Source: Marinospirillum sp035271045 (GTDB taxonomy: Bacteria; Pseudomonadota; Gammaproteobacteria; Pseudomonadales; Halomonadaceae). Taken from it: DNA of 64,000 bases. Location of the stretch: assembly GCF_035271045.1 (NCBI RefSeq), contig NZ_DATESC010000030.1, positions 186,001 through 250,000 on the forward strand. Direction: 5' to 3'. Position numbers and translations under genes: made by a program. How positions within the stretch are numbered: position 1 is the first letter of the stretch; each line of letters starts with the position of its first letter. Positions 1 to 7,417 of the stretch are shown one piece after another. Under the pieces are notes generated by a model. It made no database searches and was not told the DNA's origin. It worked only from the letters and a program-made list of their open reading frames with translations.

Positions 1-15
1 TACAGAGATTAAAAA

Positions 16-1311
16 ATGGGCAATAACGTTGTCATTTTAGGTACCCAATGGGGTGATGAAGGTAAGGGTAAGGTTGTTGATTTGCTAACAGAAAATGCTA
101 AAGCTGTAGTGCGTTTTCAAGGTGGGCATAATGCAGGACATACCCTTGTTGTAAATGGTCAAAAAACTGCACTCCACTTGGTTCCTTCTGGCATCCTACG
201 TGAAAATGTCACCTGCGTAATTGGTAATGGTGTAGTCGTTGCACCTGATGCTTTGCTCAGAGAAATTAAAATGCTGGAAGAGCGTGGCGTTGAAGTACGC
301 AACCGTCTAAAGCTATCCGCTGCTTGCCCGCTCATCCTTGAATACCATGTACGTTTAGACGTGGCGCGTGAAAATGCCCGTGGCGAAGCTAAAATTGGTA
401 CAACAGGGCGCGGTATTGGGCCAGCCTATGAAGACAAGGTTGCGCGTCGCGGTCTACGCATTGGCGATTTACTTTGCCCAGAGCGTTTTGCAGAAAAACT
501 AAAAGAAGTGTTGGTTTACCATAATTTTGTTTTAGAAAACTTTTTTAAAGAAGCGCCTGTTGATTATCAAACGTTATTAGATGAGTGCATGGTTTACGCT
601 GAGCAACTGCGTCCAATGGTTGCTGACACCATTACCTACTTGCATGATTTACGTAAGCAGGGCGCTAAAATCATGTTTGAAGGCGCACAAGGTTCTTTGT
701 TAGACATAGATCACGGTACTTACCCTTTTGTTACTAGCTCTAATACTACAGCAGGCGGTGTAGCAACGGGTTCAGGTTTTGGCCCTAAATACTTAGATTA
801 CATTCTTGGTATTACTAAAGCCTATACCACACGCGTGGGTTCTGGCCCAATGCCTACCGAGTTACTCGATGAAGTTGGTGAGTATTTAGGCACTAAAGGT
901 CACGAATTTGGTACTACAACAGGCCGTTCGCGCCGCTGCGGTTGGTTTGATGCCGTCGCTGTTAACTATGCCGTACAAGTTAATTCGGTGACTGGCATTT
1001 GCTTAACCAAGCTTGATGTATTAGATGGCTTAGAAGCGCTGCAAGTGTGTGTGGCTTACGAAGATAAATCCGGTCAGCGCGTACAATGCCCGATTGATGC
1101 GGAAGGTTTTGCTGCGGTTACACCGATTTATGAAACATTACCGGGCTGGACTGAATCAACAGTAGGCGCTAAAACCCTCGAAGAATTACCTGTTAATGCG
1201 CGTAACTACATTACTTTTTTACAAGAAAAGTTAGGTGTACCGATTGACATTATTTCAACCGGCCCTGACCGTGTTGAAACAATTGTATTGCGTGATCCCT
1301 TCGCAGACTAG
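16..1311 (+). CDS. purA: Adenylosuccinate synthetase
   Basis: Cytosolic enzyme that joins IMP and aspartate, using GTP, to make adenylosuccinate on the way to AMP. The P-loop-like motif WGDEGKGK lies at residues 12-19 and the IMP-binding GGHNAGHT at about 36-43; the GTTGRGIGP segment and the C-terminal guanine-recognition region (STGPDR) are also present. At 431 aa it is full length for the bacterial family. The ATG follows an AGAG-containing stretch at the very edge of the window, so the promoter and upstream neighbour are not visible. A hairpin follows the gene before cmoM. Identification is secure. Confidence 0.98.
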   Translation: MGNNVVILGTQWGDEGKGKVVDLLTENAKAVVRFQGGHNAGHTLVVNGQKTALHLVPSGILRENVTCVIGNGVVVAPDALLREIKMLEERGVEVRNRLKLSAACPLILEYHVRLDVARENARGEAKIGTTGRGIGPAYEDKVARRGLRIGDLLCPERFAEKLKEVLVYHNFVLENFFKEAPVDYQTLLDECMVYAEQLRPMVADTITYLHDLRKQGAKIMFEGAQGSLLDIDHGTYPFVTSSNTTAGGVATGSGFGPKYLDYILGITKAYTTRVGSGPMPTELLDEVGEYLGTKGHEFGTTTGRSRRCGWFDAVAVNYAVQVNSVTGICLTKLDVLDGLEALQVCVAYEDKSGQRVQCPIDAEGFAAVTPIYETLPGWTESTVGAKTLEELPVNARNYITFLQEKLGVPIDIISTGPDRVETIVLRDPFAD

Positions 1312-1324
1312 CCAGTAAAAATAG

Positions 1325-1367
1325 CGCAGCTTTTACCTTGTTTGATTGAATGTAGGTTTAAGCTGCG
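1325..1367 (+). terminator. Hairpin between purA and cmoM
   Basis: An 8-bp stem CGCAGCTT / AAGCTGCG encloses a 27-base loop that can pair a little further after a mismatch. It starts 13 bases after the purA stop. The downstream T-run is poor, so it may be a partial terminator or an mRNA-stabilising stem. Confidence 0.35.
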
Positions 1368-1414
1368 TATTGTTAAGCGTTACCTCTCATTGCTCCTTCT
1401 ATAGTAGTTATTTT

Positions 1415-2224
1415 ATGCCTAGCGCTAGTCAACAAGACCGTCTTTTCAGTGGTGGTATGCCAGAGAAATTTGCCCGAAATATCTATGGCACGGCTAAAGG
1501 TCGTTTGCGCCTTAAAATTTTGCGCGAACGTATGCTTACCGAGCTACCTTTAGAAAAAAAAGGCTTAAAGGTGCTGGATGCTGGTGGTGGTTTAGGGCAA
1601 ATTTCTTGTTGGTTGGCGCGTAAAGGGCATCATGTGCTATTGGCTGAACCGGCCCAAGAAATGCTTGATTATTCGGCTAAACGCCTGCAGCGCTCTGGTG
1701 TCACAACGTTAAATGCGTCTATACAAGACCTAGCGCAGCAATTGCCAAAAGATCAGCAAAATTTTGATTTAATTGTTTGCCATGCGGTTTTGGAATGGCT
1801 GCAGCAACCAAAAGAAACCTTATTAGAACTATTGCAGCTTTTAAAACCAGGTGGGCATTTGTCGCTGATGTTTTTTAATGCTGATGCGTTGTTGTTAGCA
1901 AATATTTTAAAGGGAAACTGGCAAAGAGTGCTAGAAAAACCCTTGCAAGGTAAAGGTAAAGGTAAACGCCTAACACCGATTTCACCCTTAAAACCTAATG
2001 AAGTGATTGACTGGTTGCAGCAGGCTGGTTTTGAAATTACTGCTACGACAGGCGTTAGGGTTTTTAATGATTACTTGCGCTTAAAACTACCTCCTGAAGC
2101 AACACCGGCACGCTTGCTAGATATTGAACGCCGCTTTTGCCAACAAGAACCTTGGTGGCGCATGGGGCGCTATATTTTAATTAATGCTAAAAAAGGCCAG
2201 TTAAGTGATAGCGGATTTAAATAG
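1415..2224 (+). CDS. cmoM: tRNA 5-carboxymethoxyuridine methyltransferase CmoM
   Basis: SAM-dependent methyltransferase that makes the methyl ester of cmo5U at the wobble position of some tRNAs. The N-terminal block EKFARNIYGTAKGRLR and the SAM motif VLDAGGGLG (residues 53-61) match the CmoM (formerly SmtA) family, as do HAVLEWL, LSLMFFNA, GVRVFNDYLR and the C-terminal RFCQQEPW. An in-frame extension reaches back to 1346, but homology begins near the ATG at 1415, so that start is chosen although no strong ribosome site precedes it. About 269 aa. The next gene starts inside its 3' end, which suggests translational coupling. Confidence 0.9.
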   Translation: MPSASQQDRLFSGGMPEKFARNIYGTAKGRLRLKILRERMLTELPLEKKGLKVLDAGGGLGQISCWLARKGHHVLLAEPAQEMLDYSAKRLQRSGVTTLNASIQDLAQQLPKDQQNFDLIVCHAVLEWLQQPKETLLELLQLLKPGGHLSLMFFNADALLLANILKGNWQRVLEKPLQGKGKGKRLTPISPLKPNEVIDWLQQAGFEITATTGVRVFNDYLRLKLPPEATPARLLDIERRFCQQEPWWRMGRYILINAKKGQLSDSGFK

Positions 2225-2789
2225 CACATTTTTTTTATTGATTAATCAATATGCAGGCAAGAACACTATTGTTGATGTTTTGGTCATTTTTATGGCAGAA
2301 GCCATGCCTTTTTTATTAATAGCGCTGATGCTGCTGTTATGGTTTTTTGGAAGTTTTGAAAAGAAACGAATTAGCTTTTTTGCTGGTTATTCTGTGTTAT
2401 TGGCTTTATTTATCAGTTATTTAATTGGCTTGGTTTACTTTCATCCACGCCCTTTTGTAGCACATTTAGGGACGCAACTGGTTGAACACACTGCGGATGC
2501 TTCTTTTCCTTCGGATCACACCACGTTTATTTTTGCCATTGCATTTATGTATGTATTTAATCAAGCGACTAGAAGCTTAGGCTATGCATTGTGCTTATTA
2601 AGTGTGTTAGCCGGTTTAGCAAGGGTCTTTGTGGGTGTTCACTACCCTTTAGATATAGTGGGTGCTGCTTTACTAGGTGGGATTTCTTCACTGATGGTTA
2701 TTTTTTTAGTAGGTAAACTGAACTGCTTAGAACGTTTTTATCAGTTATTTACCTGCATCAAACTACCTAATTGGCTATTAAAAAACTAA
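2205..2789 (+). CDS. PAP2-family membrane phosphatase, probably undecaprenyl-diphosphatase (BcrC/YbjG type)
   Basis: A 194-aa polytopic membrane protein with the acid phosphatase signature: HPRPF at residues 80-84, SFPSDHT at 100-106, and R140...H146...D150 in GLARVFVGVHYPLD. These residues form the catalytic centre in BcrC-like enzymes, which recycle undecaprenyl pyrophosphate for peptidoglycan and other envelope polymers. The substrate is inferred from family resemblance. The start is GTG at 2205, inside the end of cmoM, with AGG eight bases upstream. The stop codon directly abuts the stop of the convergent rnhB with no bases between. Confidence 0.82.
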   Translation: MIADLNSTFFLLINQYAGKNTIVDVLVIFMAEAMPFLLIALMLLLWFFGSFEKKRISFFAGYSVLLALFISYLIGLVYFHPRPFVAHLGTQLVEHTADASFPSDHTTFIFAIAFMYVFNQATRSLGYALCLLSVLAGLARVFVGVHYPLDIVGAALLGGISSLMVIFLVGKLNCLERFYQLFTCIKLPNWLLKN

Positions 2790-3416
2790 CTAGGCATCTA
2801 GCTCTAATTGCTTTTTTACTGGTGCAAAACTTCGACGATGCTCGGCAAGTGCGCCATGTTCTTTTAGTGCAGCAAAATGCGCTGCTGTAGGATAACCCTT
2901 ATGCTTTGCAAAGCCATAATTAGGGTAATGTTTATCTAATGCTAGCATTTGTGCGTCTCGATAGACTTTAGCCAGAATAGAGGCCGCAGCAATGGCAGGG
3001 TGACGCGCATCCCCTTTTACTACAGCCAAAGCGGGTTGCTGTAAGCTTTTAGGTAGACGATTACCATCAACTAGAACAAACTCTGCGGCAGTTGGTAACG
3101 CATCTATTGCTCTTTGCATGGCTAAAAAACTGGCTTGTAAAATATTCAACGTATCAATTTCAGCAGCACTGGCTTCAGCAACCGCCCAAGCAAGGCTTTT
3201 TTGCTTAATTTCTATGGCTAGAGCTTCACGTTTTTTTTCAGTTAGCTTTTTAGAATCGTCTAAACCGATAATGGGTTGGTTAGGGTCAAGTATCACCGCT
3301 GCGGCGGCGACTGAGCCAATTAAGGGGCCGCGTCCCGCTTCATCAACACCAGCAAGTAACAAACCTTGGTAAGGGATTTCATCAGCTGTTAAAGGCGCTA
3401 AATTAGGTTTTTTCAT
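2790..3416 (-). CDS. rnhB: Ribonuclease HII
   Basis: Removes RNA from RNA-DNA hybrids, including single ribonucleotides in genomic DNA. The catalytic GVDEAGRGP motif is at residues 23-31 (D25, E26), followed by DDSKKLT (53-59), the conserved VDGN and the AAASILAKVYRD block. At 208 aa it is of usual size. Its start overlaps the lpxB stop by 4 bases (ATGA), so it is the last gene of the long lpx operon. In many gammaproteobacteria dnaE follows rnhB; here the convergent PAP2 gene does. Confidence 0.97.
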   Translation of the reverse strand: MKKPNLAPLTADEIPYQGLLLAGVDEAGRGPLIGSVAAAAVILDPNQPIIGLDDSKKLTEKKREALAIEIKQKSLAWAVAEASAAEIDTLNILQASFLAMQRAIDALPTAAEFVLVDGNRLPKSLQQPALAVVKGDARHPAIAAASILAKVYRDAQMLALDKHYPNYGFAKHKGYPTAAHFAALKEHGALAEHRRSFAPVKKQLELDA

Positions 3417-4546
3417 GGGTTTAAAAGGTTCGCTACGGCTTTTGCCGCTTGTTTACTTGCGTTACAGCTAAGTTGCTGGTGAATGGCATAAAAAGCTTGG
3501 GTTTGTTCTGCTGCAACGGCTGGCTGGGTTAACAACTCATTAAGGTCATAAGTCAGCTGTTCAACATTGGCTTGATCTTGTAAGCGTTCGTGTACCAGTG
3601 TTTTTTGTGCTAATAAATTAGGTAAGCTAACCCATTTAGATTTCAACATCCATTTTGATAGCCACCAAGTAAAAGGTGCAAGTTTATAACTAACCACCAT
3701 AGGCGTTTTGCAAAACAGTGTTTCTAATGCCACCGTACCTGAAGCCACCAAACACACATCAGCAGCTTGTAGCACTAAATCCGCTTTGCCTTGTAGCAAC
3801 TTTAAATCTGTCACTGGGTTGTCGGTTAGCAATATTTCTAGTTCTGTGTAGCGTTTAGCAGAAGCCGCCGGCAGTAAAAAAACAGCCTGTGGGTGTAGCT
3901 TTTTTAAAGCTTGAGCAGTTTGTAAGAATAATTCACCCAACCGCGCAATTTCACCACTGCGTGACCCTGGTAACAAACCTATGATGGGGTGCTGTTTATC
4001 CGTTAATGCTAAGGTATTACGGGCAGACGATTTGTTAGGTTCTATTGGCGTTTTGTCTGCCGTGGGGTGGCCAACAAAAGTAACAGGCATAGCGTGCTGT
4101 TGATAGAAGTCGGCTTCAAAAGGCAATAACGCTAGCATTAAGTCAGCACTTTTTTTAATGCCTTTGATGCGGCCTTGTCGCCAAGCCCAAACTGAAGGAC
4201 TAACGTAATGCACCGTTTTCATACCTTGTTGGCGCAGCTTTTTTTCTAAACCTAAATTAAAGTCAGGAGAATCAATGCCAATCATCACATCAGCGCCCCA
4301 AGCTAACGCATCTTGGTAAAGGTGCTTTCTTACTTTGATAAGTTTGGGGAGGTGTTTCAGTATTTCTAGTAGCCCCATAACGGACAGGGTTTCTAATGGG
4401 TACAGACTGGTTAAACCTTGCGCTTGCATTAACTCGCCACCCATGCCGCGAAATTCAGCAGCAGGGTAGAGAGCTTTAAGTTCAGTGATTAATCCTGCAC
4501 CTAAAATATCGCCAGAAATTTCTCCAGCAACAAGGTAGATTTTCAA
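3413..4546 (-). CDS. lpxB: Lipid-A-disaccharide synthase
   Basis: Inner-membrane-associated glycosyltransferase (GT19) that condenses UDP-2,3-diacylglucosamine with lipid X to form the lipid A disaccharide. The N-terminal AGEISGDILGAGLI, RGMGGELM, IGIDSPDFN, the SPSVWAWR block and LLPGSRSGEI are all family hallmarks; the C-terminal half holds the UDP-sugar site (ASGTVALE). 377 aa, full length. It overlaps lpxA upstream and rnhB downstream by 4 bases each, indicating coupled translation. Confidence 0.97.
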   Translation of the reverse strand: MKIYLVAGEISGDILGAGLITELKALYPAAEFRGMGGELMQAQGLTSLYPLETLSVMGLLEILKHLPKLIKVRKHLYQDALAWGADVMIGIDSPDFNLGLEKKLRQQGMKTVHYVSPSVWAWRQGRIKGIKKSADLMLALLPFEADFYQQHAMPVTFVGHPTADKTPIEPNKSSARNTLALTDKQHPIIGLLPGSRSGEIARLGELFLQTAQALKKLHPQAVFLLPAASAKRYTELEILLTDNPVTDLKLLQGKADLVLQAADVCLVASGTVALETLFCKTPMVVSYKLAPFTWWLSKWMLKSKWVSLPNLLAQKTLVHERLQDQANVEQLTYDLNELLTQPAVAAEQTQAFYAIHQQLSCNASKQAAKAVANLLNP

Positions 4547-5316
4547 CGGGTTATACCGCGCTGAGAGTTTTTAAGTGAATCAATAAACACTTTTACTTCA
4601 GGAAGCACATCACTGTTTTCAAGTAGTGCAATGGCATCTTGCAGGTTTAAACCTTGACGAAAGACCACTTTGTAAGCATTGCGTAAAGCTTGCATGGCTT
4701 CTTTAGAAAAACCACGGCGCTTTAGCCCTTCGTAGTTAATGCCATGCGTTTCCGCCGGATGACCACTGGCCATAACGTAGGCAGGAATGTCTTTAAGTAT
4801 AATCGAGCCACCGCCACACATGGCGTGAGCACCAATTCGACTAAATTGGTGGATTGCAGATAATCCGCCTAAAATCGCAAAATCGCCCATAGTAACATGG
4901 CCAGCCAGCGTAGCTTGGTTAGCCATAATGCAGTTATCACCCACGATACAATCGTGAGCAACGTGCGAATAAGCCATAAATAAGTTGCCACTGCCAATTT
5001 TGGTTAAGCCTAAATCTTGGGCCGTACCACGGTGAATCGTAACGCTTTCACGGATAACGTTATCGTCACCCATTTCTAAGCGGGTCGGTTCACCTTTATA
5101 TTTTTTGTCTTGGCAATCTTCCCCGACGCTTGCAAACTGAAAAATACGGTTGCGCTTGCCTAGGGTTGTTGGGCCATTAATAACGACGTGTGGGCCGATG
5201 ACAGTACCCGCACCAATGGTTACGTTAGGGCCAATGATTGAGTAAGGACCTACTTCAACATCGTCTGCCAGTTGTGCCGAGGAATCAATCAGCGCAGTAG
5301 AATGAATCAAGCTCAA
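4543..5316 (-). CDS. lpxA: UDP-N-acetylglucosamine acyltransferase (TTG start)
   Basis: First enzyme of lipid A synthesis; transfers a 3-hydroxyacyl chain from ACP to UDP-GlcNAc. It is built of left-handed beta-helix hexapeptide repeats, with the catalytic histidine in SHVAHDC at about H121, and ends in the family's typical RGITR. The reading frame has no suitable ATG near its start. TTG at 5316 gives MSLIHSTALID, which aligns with other LpxA N-termini, overlaps the fabZ stop, and lies nine bases after GGAG. A TTG at 5334 is less likely. About 257 aa. Confidence 0.95.
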   Translation of the reverse strand: MSLIHSTALIDSSAQLADDVEVGPYSIIGPNVTIGAGTVIGPHVVINGPTTLGKRNRIFQFASVGEDCQDKKYKGEPTRLEMGDDNVIRESVTIHRGTAQDLGLTKIGSGNLFMAYSHVAHDCIVGDNCIMANQATLAGHVTMGDFAILGGLSAIHQFSRIGAHAMCGGGSIILKDIPAYVMASGHPAETHGINYEGLKRRGFSKEAMQALRNAYKVVFRQGLNLQDAIALLENSDVLPEVKVFIDSLKNSQRGITR

Positions 5317-5753
5317 ACTTTTTTCTCCGCACAAGTAATTTCAGTTTCACAAACGGTTTCACCATCGACGTGCGAACGGCAAGCAAAAACCCAAATACCA
5401 CGTTTTTCACGCAACACTTTGGCTTCTAACGTTAAGCGATCACCGGGTACTACAGGGCGCTTAAAACGTGTTTTTTCACAGCCAACAAAATAATACAAAT
5501 GACCATCGGCAGGTAATTTATTAACTGTTTTAAAACCAAGAATACCAGCAGCTTGCGCCATCGCTTCAATAATTAACACACCCGGAAAAATGGGATGTTC
5601 AGGAAAGTGACCTAAAAAATAAGGCTCGTTAACTGTAATGTTTTTATAAGCAGTAATTGATTTTCCAAGTTCAAAATCAGTTACCCGGTCGACCAATAAG
5701 AAGGGGTAGCGATGCGGAAGGTACTTTCTTATTTCATTAATATCCATAATCAT
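5313..5753 (-). CDS. fabZ: 3-hydroxyacyl-[acyl-carrier-protein] dehydratase FabZ
   Basis: Hotdog-fold dehydratase of type II fatty acid synthesis. It shows LPHRYPFLLVDRV near the N-terminus and the active-site GHFPEHPIFPGVLIIEAMAQ with H49 and E63. 146 aa. It sits between lpxD and lpxA, the usual place, where it competes with LpxA for 3-hydroxyacyl-ACP. A second ATG two codons in is an alternative start; GAGGT lies upstream of both. Confidence 0.97.
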   Translation of the reverse strand: MIMDINEIRKYLPHRYPFLLVDRVTDFELGKSITAYKNITVNEPYFLGHFPEHPIFPGVLIIEAMAQAAGILGFKTVNKLPADGHLYYFVGCEKTRFKRPVVPGDRLTLEAKVLREKRGIWVFACRSHVDGETVCETEITCAEKKV

Positions 5754-5830
5754 GGATTTCTACCTCTAAAAAACGCCAAAGCAAGATGAGACGTTAAGTT
5801 GTTTAGCACCTGACAAATCAGGGCGATATT

Positions 5831-6865
5831 TTATTCCGGTTCAGTAAGTTGCCGGAGCTGACTTTCAAGGCTTTTAACCTTTTGGTTTAGTTCTTCTAAT
5901 TGACGAAAACGCACGGCACTTTTACGCCAGTTGCGATTTGTTAGGAGACCGGTGCCGGAGGAGTAAACACCAGGTTTATTAATAGAGCCAGTAATCATCC
6001 CCATGCCAGTTACTTGGACATTATCACAAACTTGTATGTGACCAGCAATGCCACTATTGCCACCAAACATACAATTAGCACCAATGCTGGTCGAACCAGC
6101 GATACCTACTTGTGCTGTAATGGCGGTATGTTCACCAATTTTAACGTTGTGAGCGATATGGACTAGGTTATCAATTTTAACATCACGGTCAATGCGCGTG
6201 TTATCTAAAGCACCTCGATCAATGGTGGTGTTAGCGCCAATTTCCACTTGATCGGCGATGACTAAATGACCCAATTGAGCAATTTTTTCCCAATCGCTGC
6301 CAGTAGGTGCAAAACCATAACCATCGCAGCCTAAGACCGCGCCAGAATGAATAATGCACGCGTCACCAACGTGTACACGGCGATAGAGCGTTACTCTAGG
6401 GTGCAATAGGGTATTTTCACCGACAACACAGCCTTTTGCCAAAACTGAGTGAGCGCCAATTATAACGCCTGCAGCCACTTTACAGCCTGCCTCAATAACA
6501 ACAAAAGCACCGATATGTGCAGAAGAGTCAATCTCTGCATCTTCGGCGATAATTGCACTGGGATGAATCACACCCTTGGCTGGTTTATCATCATCAAATA
6601 AATGACTAAGCTTAGCAAAACCTAAATAAGGGTTTTCAATGAGTAAGCTATTACCTACAAAGTTAGTTGCTTGATTAGGTTTAAGTAATACTGCACCTGC
6701 TTGGCAGTCTTTTAAGTAAGGTAAATATTTAGGATTACTTAAAAAGCTAACTTGAGATGCATTAGCTTTTTCAAGGCTAGCCATCTCAGTTACCTGATAG
6801 TCAGGATCGCCGTGAACTTTTGCACCTAGATAAGTAGCCAGTTCACCCAAAGTAAAAGTTTTCAT
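5831..6865 (-). CDS. lpxD: UDP-3-O-(3-hydroxyacyl)glucosamine N-acyltransferase
   Basis: Third step of lipid A synthesis: N-acylation of UDP-3-O-acylglucosamine. The N-terminal uridine-binding domain (residues about 1-100, FLSNPKYLPYL) is followed by a long hexapeptide beta-helix and a charged C-terminal helix (about 315-344) typical of LpxD. The HIAHNVKIGEH block carries the catalytic histidine region. 344 aa, normal length. A 77-base gap separates it from fabZ and only 8 bases from skp. Confidence 0.97.
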   Translation of the reverse strand: MKTFTLGELATYLGAKVHGDPDYQVTEMASLEKANASQVSFLSNPKYLPYLKDCQAGAVLLKPNQATNFVGNSLLIENPYLGFAKLSHLFDDDKPAKGVIHPSAIIAEDAEIDSSAHIGAFVVIEAGCKVAAGVIIGAHSVLAKGCVVGENTLLHPRVTLYRRVHVGDACIIHSGAVLGCDGYGFAPTGSDWEKIAQLGHLVIADQVEIGANTTIDRGALDNTRIDRDVKIDNLVHIAHNVKIGEHTAITAQVGIAGSTSIGANCMFGGNSGIAGHIQVCDNVQVTGMGMITGSINKPGVYSSGTGLLTNRNWRKSAVRFRQLEELNQKVKSLESQLRQLTEPE

Positions 6866-6873
6866 TAGGTTAG

Positions 6874-7398
6874 TTATTGAGCCTTATTAAGTTTATCTGC
6901 AACAGCCGGTGTTAAATCAAATTGTGGGCGTGCAAAAGCAACCGCTTGACGGTCTAACAGGATGTCTATTTTATATTCTTCAATCACTGCGTTGACTACT
7001 TTTTCAAGTGTTGGGCGATGACGCTCAACAATTTCTTGACGCATTGCTTGTTGCTGTTTTTGCAATCTGGAAACAACAAACTGATATTCTTGGGCTTTTT
7101 GTTCAACTTGTTGCCCCATTTTACGGCGTTCATCTTCGCTCATAATCGAGCCATCACGCTGTAAACGCTCTTGCAAGCTACGCGCTTCTTCAGCCAGTTG
7201 ACGCGCTCGGTTTTGCTCGCCACTTAGTTGTTGTTCGGCTGCTTTAAATTCTGCTTGAACTTTTGTTGACTCCATCAACGCACCTTGCCAATCAAGTACA
7301 GCAACACGCACGGATTTAAAATCATCAGCAGCTAAACCAAAGCTTAAACTAAACAGCAATACAAATAACCCAGTCGTTATTAAGCGATTAAGTTTCAT
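6874..7398 (-). CDS. skp: Periplasmic chaperone Skp/OmpH
   Basis: Trimeric periplasmic chaperone that holds unfolded outer-membrane proteins for BamA. A signal peptide (residues 1 to about 24, ending GLAAD) is followed by VRVAVLDWQGAL and a long charged coiled coil (about 45-130), the tentacle region of the family. 174 aa. The frame extends upstream into bamA, but the ATG at 7398 has AAGGAT seven bases before it and begins the signal peptide, so it is chosen. It lies directly downstream of bamA. Confidence 0.93.
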   Translation of the reverse strand: MKLNRLITTGLFVLLFSLSFGLAADDFKSVRVAVLDWQGALMESTKVQAEFKAAEQQLSGEQNRARQLAEEARSLQERLQRDGSIMSEDERRKMGQQVEQKAQEYQFVVSRLQKQQQAMRQEIVERHRPTLEKVVNAVIEEYKIDILLDRQAVAFARPQFDLTPAVADKLNKAQ

Positions 7399-7417
7399 AG
7401 TTTTATCCTTTAAAGTA

